DNA from: CAYJFK01 sp964369475
GTDB lineage: Bacteria; Bacillota; Clostridia; Oscillospirales; Feifaniaceae
Length of the DNA: 18,273 nt
Direction: 5' to 3'
Assembly: GCA_964369475.1 (NCBI GenBank)
Contig: CAYJFK010000052.1
Coordinates: forward strand, 1-18,273
In this document: positions 15,001 to 18,273 of the stretch, in pieces
How positions within the stretch are numbered: position 1 is the first letter of the stretch
Layout: every line of letters starts with the position of its first letter
Notes under the pieces: model-generated
The model's database searches: none
What the model saw: the letters and a program-made list of their open reading frames with translations, nothing else
Told to the model about the DNA's origin: nothing
Translations under genes and position numbers: made by a program

Positions 15001-16967
15001 GCGAGCTTCCAGCCGATGCTCTAGCAGATAGCGATTCATTCGTGTTTGCTTCGACCGCGCCTACAGATGTTAGCAGCGTGCTTGAAATCTACTCAGTAGA
15101 TTCTGGAACTGGAACGGTAACCTTTAAACTCAAAGATGCTGCTGTTGACGGTGATATGGTAACAATCCATGCGTTAGTTAAGTCGACAAACTACAACGAT
15201 ATAGCAGTTGACTTTGTTATCAATGTTTCCGACAAATTCGGCGCATCTGTTGCAGTAAGTGGTGTTCCAACAGGAATAATCTATGTTGGCGATCAGTTCC
15301 AACTTGATGCAATTGCAACTCCTGACGACACAACTGGCGAGGGTGCAACAGATGCAGCTAATAACGCATCTTACACATACTCGGTATCGCCTACTACTGC
15401 TGCAAGTGTAGACGCAGCAGGTGTTGTTACTATTCTTGAAGACGGCAATATGACATTCACAGCAACATACTCCAGTGACACACATGCAGGTAACGGAACT
15501 GCAAATGCTACGGCTAACAACAAGGTCACAATCTCGGTTGTAGCAGTCGATCCAACTGGTCATGCTTCTGATGACGGTGTTACAGACTTCCTAAATCAGG
15601 ACAGCTTTACAGTTGGAGCTCTTACACCTGTTGCAGGTGAAGTAAACAGCTACAAAGTACAGATTAAGGGCACAAAGGACTTTGTTGCATATGATAGTTC
15701 CAATCCTCTACAAGGTAATGCAGAGTGGTTTGGTCTTGGTATCGGTAACTTTGCCGTTAACGGCGGTACAGCTATCGACATCACAGCAGGACTTGAGTAC
15801 TATGGCGGCGGTGTTGTTACCGGAACAGGTTCTACATTTGCCGACACAGCAGATAGCACTTCTGTAAACCTAACTGCTAAAGAGTTCCCGCTATACCTTG
15901 CTAACGGCAAGAACGGCATGGTAAATAACATCCGTACAATCGCTCTTTCCGATGGCACAAACGACGTTATTCTAACAATAGAGCTTATCCCCTACGTAGC
16001 ACCTTCCGAAGAACGCCCTGACCGTGATGATTCTTCGACTTCTACTCCTTCGACAGACAATTCTGACGAAGATAGAGACACAGGCATCACTCTTGAAGGC
16101 GACTTCACAGGTAATCTTTCGGTAACAGTAGTCGGTGCAGGCACATCTGTTTACGGCGATCTATTCGAAGCAATGGCTGACGGTATTGCTAAGCTTGGTT
16201 ACACGACAGGCTTTAAGGTACTTGCAGCTTACGACATCGAAGTTGAAGAAGTAGACGGCAGAGTTAAGCTCTCCTTCCCTGTTGGCGATGAATACAACAA
16301 CAAGCGTTTCTTCATCGTACACCAGAAGAACGATGGCGATGTAGAGGTATACACAGGCAGAGTAAGCGATGGCATTGCTTCTGTCACAGTAGACGAGCTC
16401 TCCCCCTTCATGATTGCTATTGAAGACGAGAGCGGCCTACCCTTCATCGATGTTATATCTGATGCTTGGTACTTCGAAGCTATCGCATATGTTTACGACA
16501 ATGGCATCATGAGCGGAGTTTCGGACAACATGTTCAACCCTGACGGCACAGCAACAAGAGGTATGGTAGCAACAATTCTACACCGTATCGAGGGCGAGCC
16601 TGAAGTAGAACTAATGTACGCAAACTTCATGGACGTTGCTCAGGGATCGTGGTACGAGCAGTCGATCGCTTGGGCAGTTAAGGAAGGTATCCTAAACGGT
16701 ATCGCTCCTGAAACAATGGGTCCAGACAATGCAGTAACACGTGAGCAGTTTGTAACAATGCTTTACCGTTACGCAGGTAGCCCGACAGGCGCAGCAGAGC
16801 TAACATTTAGCGACGTTGCAGACCTATCGGATTGGGCTGAAGATGCAATGGCTTGGGCTGTTGCAGAAGGCATCATCACAGGTAGAGACGGCAACATGCT
16901 TGTACCTCAGGGCACAGCAACAAGAGCTGAACTTTCCACAATGATGATGAGATACATGAGCAAATAA
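12084..16967 (+). CDS. Giant S-layer-anchored surface protein: cohesin-like head, Ig-like/YDG stalk, three SLH modules
   Basis: A 1627-residue exported protein. Signal peptide about 1-27 (cleavage ISA|AS). Residues about 31-192 look like a cohesin: YQAGELFSVDVYLNNAS, GYGFVFEYDSSMLTPA, then LGTLNFTVKTDAPVGSTSI. About 195-690 hold roughly five bacterial Ig-like (Big2-type) repeats with recurrent TWSI or TWSV, GVVT or GVIT and TVTVxA motifs. About 690-765 is an MBG-like module; about 766-945 has two YDG-type repeats (RPYDGTTD and KTFDGTTT). More Ig-like domains continue to about 1305. An acidic Ser/Thr/Asp linker (about 1308-1335) and a small beta domain precede three SLH modules at about 1451-1505, 1512-1565 and 1573-1627 (FIDV..AWYFEAIAYVYDNGI; MDVAQGSWYEQSIAWAVKEGI; FSDVADLSDWAEDAMAWAV). 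SLH modules bind pyruvylated secondary cell-wall polymer, so the head would project outward. AAGGAGG precedes ATG 12084. No cysteines or enzyme motifs were noticed. It resembles an anchoring scaffoldin, but with a single cohesin-like module. Confidence 0.9.
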   Translation: MKTSKRALSLLLAAVMVFSMFPMTISAASLPSVTLELKDAKTSYQAGELFSVDVYLNNASAVQPIKGYGFVFEYDSSMLTPATDTVDYAYDYFDQNDAGAMRTWSGTVGATITNFVSVVYGGSNPYSVEADAEILLGTLNFTVKTDAPVGSTSIGFTTDFSLVNTKEQSVLDDSNAPIAAMDYTSVASINIVKPGVNLDTTSVNVNGSADVTVQATAISDDGSDVTDTATWSVSPTTGGVSVATGGVITVDKDATAGDYTISALGVTGTATLTVTEAALTAIEIMGDTAATVIAKDIKTVTLSATGTYEGGSTATVTSGITWSIDPAVEGASVSSSGVVSIEDNVSGDVTVKAAAAANSSISDTHTIVVTRPAPSVRSVAISGAGNVNVPTVAAGDYTESFTATFTDQYGDTFTPTTTTTWSITNGDTTGISIDNNGVLTVSPTANGGQYIIIKAANFLSDEHTVVVNKAAPVATSIAVTSATDTLAVPVVNADGDIQEATTTFTATVTDQFGAPMTGETVTWKVTNADGATVEGVSIANGVVTVESNASIIGLNYTMTVTATAAGFEATAELTLTKNASVDTSIDIYSAEDTAFETKLNGTTISVTKPIGDTNATYELVAEVLDQYGIFTSTNPAMGYTDTPSDGITFESGTTFTVTKDATASDDLHVVTANVAGLNATVNFKVVDINIVWPTVSVADSTPTYGDNWTDILSKTGGSADVNGANVEGDFSIVSKVPAVGDTTYEMNFLSSDGNYDVTAPFSESVTISPATLTVTGLDATDRPYDGTTDVALTGGTVEGFVNSESTADLTGFAMPTSGTVTDGNVGTGKLVSFTGPTTTNDNYEFGAISDIEVDITKKPITLDAVTIAPKTFDGTTTANATATFTNVVGSEVVNYTAVADYNNANAGTTGGSGTVTLETTGVAANYSLADGGFTFSGSTPAIAKATWSGSITPNPITVIETDVSEKTITFPTSELPADALADSDSFVFASTAPTDVSSVLEIYSVDSGTGTVTFKLKDAAVDGDMVTIHALVKSTNYNDIAVDFVINVSDKFGASVAVSGVPTGIIYVGDQFQLDAIATPDDTTGEGATDAANNASYTYSVSPTTAASVDAAGVVTILEDGNMTFTATYSSDTHAGNGTANATANNKVTISVVAVDPTGHASDDGVTDFLNQDSFTVGALTPVAGEVNSYKVQIKGTKDFVAYDSSNPLQGNAEWFGLGIGNFAVNGGTAIDITAGLEYYGGGVVTGTGSTFADTADSTSVNLTAKEFPLYLANGKNGMVNNIRTIALSDGTNDVILTIELIPYVAPSEERPDRDDSSTSTPSTDNSDEDRDTGITLEGDFTGNLSVTVVGAGTSVYGDLFEAMADGIAKLGYTTGFKVLAAYDIEVEEVDGRVKLSFPVGDEYNNKRFFIVHQKNDGDVEVYTGRVSDGIASVTVDELSPFMIAIEDESGLPFIDVISDAWYFEAIAYVYDNGIMSGVSDNMFNPDGTATRGMVATILHRIEGEPEVELMYANFMDVAQGSWYEQSIAWAVKEGILNGIAPETMGPDNAVTREQFVTMLYRYAGSPTGAAELTFSDVADLSDWAEDAMAWAVAEGIITGRDGNMLVPQGTATRAELSTMMMRYMSK

Positions 16968-16978
16968 ACAGTACACTT

Positions 16979-17010
16979 AAAGCGGCAGCCTTTTGGCTGC
17001 CGCTTTTTTT
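16979..17010 (+). terminator. Intrinsic terminator of the surface-protein operon
   Basis: AAAGCGGCAGCC (16979-16990), TTTT loop, GGCTGCCGCTTT (16995-17006) and further T residues to 17010. It is a 12-base perfect stem with a T-tract, 11 bases after the stop codon. Confidence 0.96.
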
Positions 17011-17190
17011 AACCGCTTTAGCAAGAAATAACCCCCCAGTTAAATTGGGGTTTAAAAAAGCTTTAGCTTTCAGCATTGAAGGAAGCGAGATGACAATTCA
17101 ACCATCATTCAACACTGTGGTGAATAATAAGAGAAAGTGCGTAGTTTGAACGGTTGCAGAGAAGTTGATGGAGTTGACGAATTTTCAAAT

Positions 17191-17244
17191 ACCTCTTAAG
17201 AGGTTTGTCGGTAGTATGCCCTTATAAGGCTTGTGCATACCACC
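17191..17244 (+). other. Consecutive hairpins: palindrome and long imperfect stem
   Basis: First, a perfect 14-base palindrome ACCTCTTAAGAGGT (17191-17204). Second, GGTAGTATGC (17210-17219) pairs with GCATACCACC (17235-17244) at nine of ten positions, and encloses the palindrome CCTTATAAGG (17220-17229). The right arm of the second hairpin overlaps the left arm of the terminator-like hairpin at 17241, so the two cannot form fully at once. Confidence 0.6.
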
Positions 17245-17262
17245 GGCTAAGCTGGTGTTTTT
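17241..17262 (+). terminator. Terminator-like hairpin with T-tract
   Basis: CACCGGC (17241-17247), loop TAA, GCTGGTG (17251-17257) with one G-T pair, then TTTTT (17258-17262). It would terminate plus-strand transcripts, yet no gene ends here. That implies either a short non-coding transcript upstream of it or an element end with a structural hairpin. Confidence 0.5.
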
Positions 17263-17450
17263 GATTATCAGCACATATTATTAAATCAAGCATTTATATT
17301 AATTATGGAATTATGAGGTTCGTCCCCTATCACCATGCTATATTATAAATTACCCTCTCCCCTATTTTGACTTGCTTGCAAAGTTATTTTTATTTTTTAG
17401 ATTATATATCGCAAAGCCTGTCTTGCCCGCATACTCATAAAAGATGTAGT

Positions 17451-17479
17451 TTACATAGCATTAATCTATATGATATAAT
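17451..17479 (+). promoter_or_regulatory. Promoter of the flavoprotein gene
   Basis: Plus strand -35-like TTACAT (17451-17456), 17-base spacer, -10 TATAAT (17474-17479, perfect). Start near 17486 gives a leader of about 48 bases before ATG 17534. Confidence 0.55.
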
Positions 17480-17533
17480 TCTTGATAATACAGTTTATTT
17501 TAGCACTTATAAATAATAACAAAGGAGCGCAAC

Positions 17534-17965
17534 ATGATTAGTGAAAAAGCAAAAAAAGACATGGAAACGCTTAATGAAACATTTGGAAGAGATACGCTGC
17601 TTTCTCTCGCAACAATAGACGGCGACCGCCCTAGCGTGCGCATAGTTGATGCTTATTTTAAAGATGGGAGTTTTTATACAATAGTCGATTTATTTTCGGA
17701 GAAAATGAAACATATAGCAAAAAATCCCGTCGTAGCAGTATGTGCAAATAACTATTTTTCCGGTCATGGCATAGCGACAAATATTGGACATATTTACAGT
17801 GACGAAAATATTGAGCTTGCAAAAAAATTAAAGGAAGTTTTTGCAGATTGGTGGGATAACGGCCATAGTGACTATAATGCAAAGTCTACCGTTCTATTAA
17901 AAATCACAATGACAGACGCAGTGTTTTTTGACTTTGAAACAAGGCATGAAATAGTATTTTCATAA
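17534..17965 (+). CDS. Pyridoxamine 5'-phosphate oxidase-fold flavoprotein
   Basis: A 143-residue cytoplasmic protein with the split-barrel flavin-binding layout of the pyridoxamine 5'-phosphate oxidase-like superfamily: N-terminal helix, then LLSLATIDGDRPSVRIVDAYF (about 22-42), GSFYTIVDLFSEKMKHIAKNP (about 45-65), VAVCANNYFSGHGIATNIGHI (about 67-87), a helix with KEVFADWW, and a final strand KITMTDAVFFDF. Clostridial members like this usually bind FMN and reduce or sense small substrates; the true PNP oxidase activity is not implied. ATG 17534 has AAAGGAG upstream at good distance. It stands alone, with its own promoter and a strong terminator starting at its stop codon. Confidence 0.85.
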   Translation: MISEKAKKDMETLNETFGRDTLLSLATIDGDRPSVRIVDAYFKDGSFYTIVDLFSEKMKHIAKNPVVAVCANNYFSGHGIATNIGHIYSDENIELAKKLKEVFADWWDNGHSDYNAKSTVLLKITMTDAVFFDFETRHEIVFS

Positions 17966-18002
17966 AAAAAGCCTTGTGCAAATAATGCACGAGGCTTTTT
18001 TT
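17964..18002 (+). terminator. Bidirectional intrinsic terminator after the flavoprotein gene
   Basis: An A7 run, GCCTTGTGCA (17971-17980), loop AATAA, TGCACGAGGC (17986-17995) with one G-T pair, then T7 (17996-18002). The A7 overlaps the stop codon TAA. The symmetry means it can also stop minus-strand transcripts entering from the right. Confidence 0.93.
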
Positions 18003-18019
18003 ATAGACTAGCACAGGGC

Positions 18020-18273
18020 TCATAGCGATACGGTTTGTTTGAAATTCTGCGACTCTAATAATGACATGCCGCCTTGCAGCAAGGTATAACATCGTTGGAA
18101 TGCTTGATACCTTTTAAGGAGCTATAAACAAAGCTATGGGGCGGCATGCTAATAAAGCTGGCTCGTGTTATATCATCCTTGTTTGAACGGACGTGGACAG
18201 ACTATGCCATACCGTTGCAAGGGAAAGACCTATAATCCGAACCTGCCTCAAAACGGCCTGTTTTTCCGCCATT
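18020..18273. ncRNA. Candidate structured non-coding RNA (strand unknown, runs to window edge)
   Basis: There is no credible protein gene here, but long-range pairing is clear. P1: CATGCCGCC (18065-18073) with GGCGGCATG (18140-18148), nine perfect pairs. Inside it, P2: AAGGTAT (18081-18087) with ATACCTT (18107-18113), and P3: AGCT (18120-18123) with AGCT (18132-18135). That is a three-way junction. Downstream, AACGG (18186-18190) pairs with CCGTT (18212-18216), with TGG/CCA inside. CCTTGCA (18072-18078) is also complementary to TGCAAGG (18216-18222), a possible pseudoknot or switch. CTAATAA flanks P1 on both sides, and TTGTTTGAA occurs twice (18035 and 18179). It does not match tmRNA, RNase P, SRP or 6S RNA as I know them. 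A minus-strand transcript would end at the bidirectional terminator at 17964. Confidence 0.5.

Larger units (their letters stand above)
17011..17440. other. Gene-free stretch with hairpins, possibly a degraded mobile-element end
   Basis: No credible gene was found between the operon terminator and the flavoprotein promoter. A 19-codon frame (ATG 17090, MTIQPSFNTVV...) with GGAAGCGAG directly upstream is too short to call. The left part has the small inverted repeat CCCCA/TGGGG near 17026-17048. From 17191 to 17262 there are three consecutive hairpins (listed separately). The rest (17270-17440) is AT-rich with nothing recognisable. The dense palindromes recall ends of IS200/IS605-type elements, but no transposase gene is present in the window, so this is only a suggestion. 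Confidence 0.4.

Noticed and set aside
12650..15560. Phase-variable tandem DNA repeats in the stalk region
   Set aside because: The Ig-like units resemble each other only at protein level; the DNA copies are too divergent for slippage or recombination-driven variation.
15174..15563. 129-codon cysteine-rich minus-strand frame
   Set aside because: It is the reverse complement of Thr/Ala/Asp-rich coding sequence of the giant surface protein; cysteine codons arise from GCA/ACA-rich codons on the other strand.
17011..17440. CRISPR array or tRNA in the gene-free stretch
   Set aside because: No regularly spaced repeats are present and no cloverleaf with T-loop GGTTCRA is visible.
17904..18092. 62-codon minus-strand frame over the terminator
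   Set aside because: It runs through a strong terminator hairpin and the P1 arm of the candidate RNA, with no ribosome binding site or family resemblance.
18020..18273. tmRNA, RNase P RNA, SRP RNA or T-box leader
   Set aside because: The hallmark sequences (tmRNA GGGG...GGATTCGAC, RNase P GAGGAAAGTCC, T-box GGTGG-ACCGCG) are absent.

Overview
The window looks like a chromosomal segment from a low-to-moderate-GC Firmicute of class Clostridia. Evidence: strong AGGAGG-type ribosome binding sites, frequent TTG/GTG starts, the order rplS-lepB-rbgA-rnhB-yraN, a DUF421/DUF4363 gene pair, and a secreted dockerin protein next to a cohesin-like/S-layer-homology protein. I cannot name a species.

Left part (1-8280) is mostly minus-strand housekeeping. 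It starts with a trigger factor gene whose 3' end lies outside the window, with its own promoter. Next come a metallophosphoesterase gene with a TTG start and a tiny plus-strand gene (2088-2258) for a four-cysteine protein like DUF1540. Then a tightly packed run is read leftwards: rplS (8179), lepB, rbgA/ylqF, rnhB, yraN, an M19 dipeptidase and thrC (2307). Most junctions in that run overlap or are a few bases apart. rplS and lepB each have a recognisable sigma-A type promoter, with a weak hairpin terminator between them.

Middle part (8281-10860) is accessory and less well understood. It holds a plus-strand YetF-family (DUF421) membrane protein coupled to a DUF4363-like protein, two related hairpins between convergent genes, and a minus-strand pair (a six-to-seven-helix membrane protein and a DUF4275-like soluble protein).

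Right part (10990-17010) is the most interesting. A strong promoter and a structured 5' leader drive two secreted proteins. The first (304 aa) has a signal peptide, a beta-rich possibly cohesin-like domain and a C-terminal type-I-like dockerin. The second (1627 aa) has a signal peptide, an N-terminal cohesin-like domain, a long stalk of bacterial Ig-like and YDG-like domains, an acidic Ser/Thr/Asp linker and three C-terminal SLH modules. A textbook terminator follows. The simplest reading is a two-component surface complex in which the SLH modules hold the large protein on the cell wall and its cohesin-like head may capture the dockerin protein. No enzyme is encoded with them here.

The end of the window (17011-18273) holds a non-coding stretch with overlapping hairpins that resemble an attenuator or an IS200/IS605-like end, one gene for a pyridoxamine-phosphate-oxidase-fold flavoprotein with its promoter and terminator, and a final roughly 270-base gene-free stretch whose long-range complementarities suggest a structured non-coding RNA.
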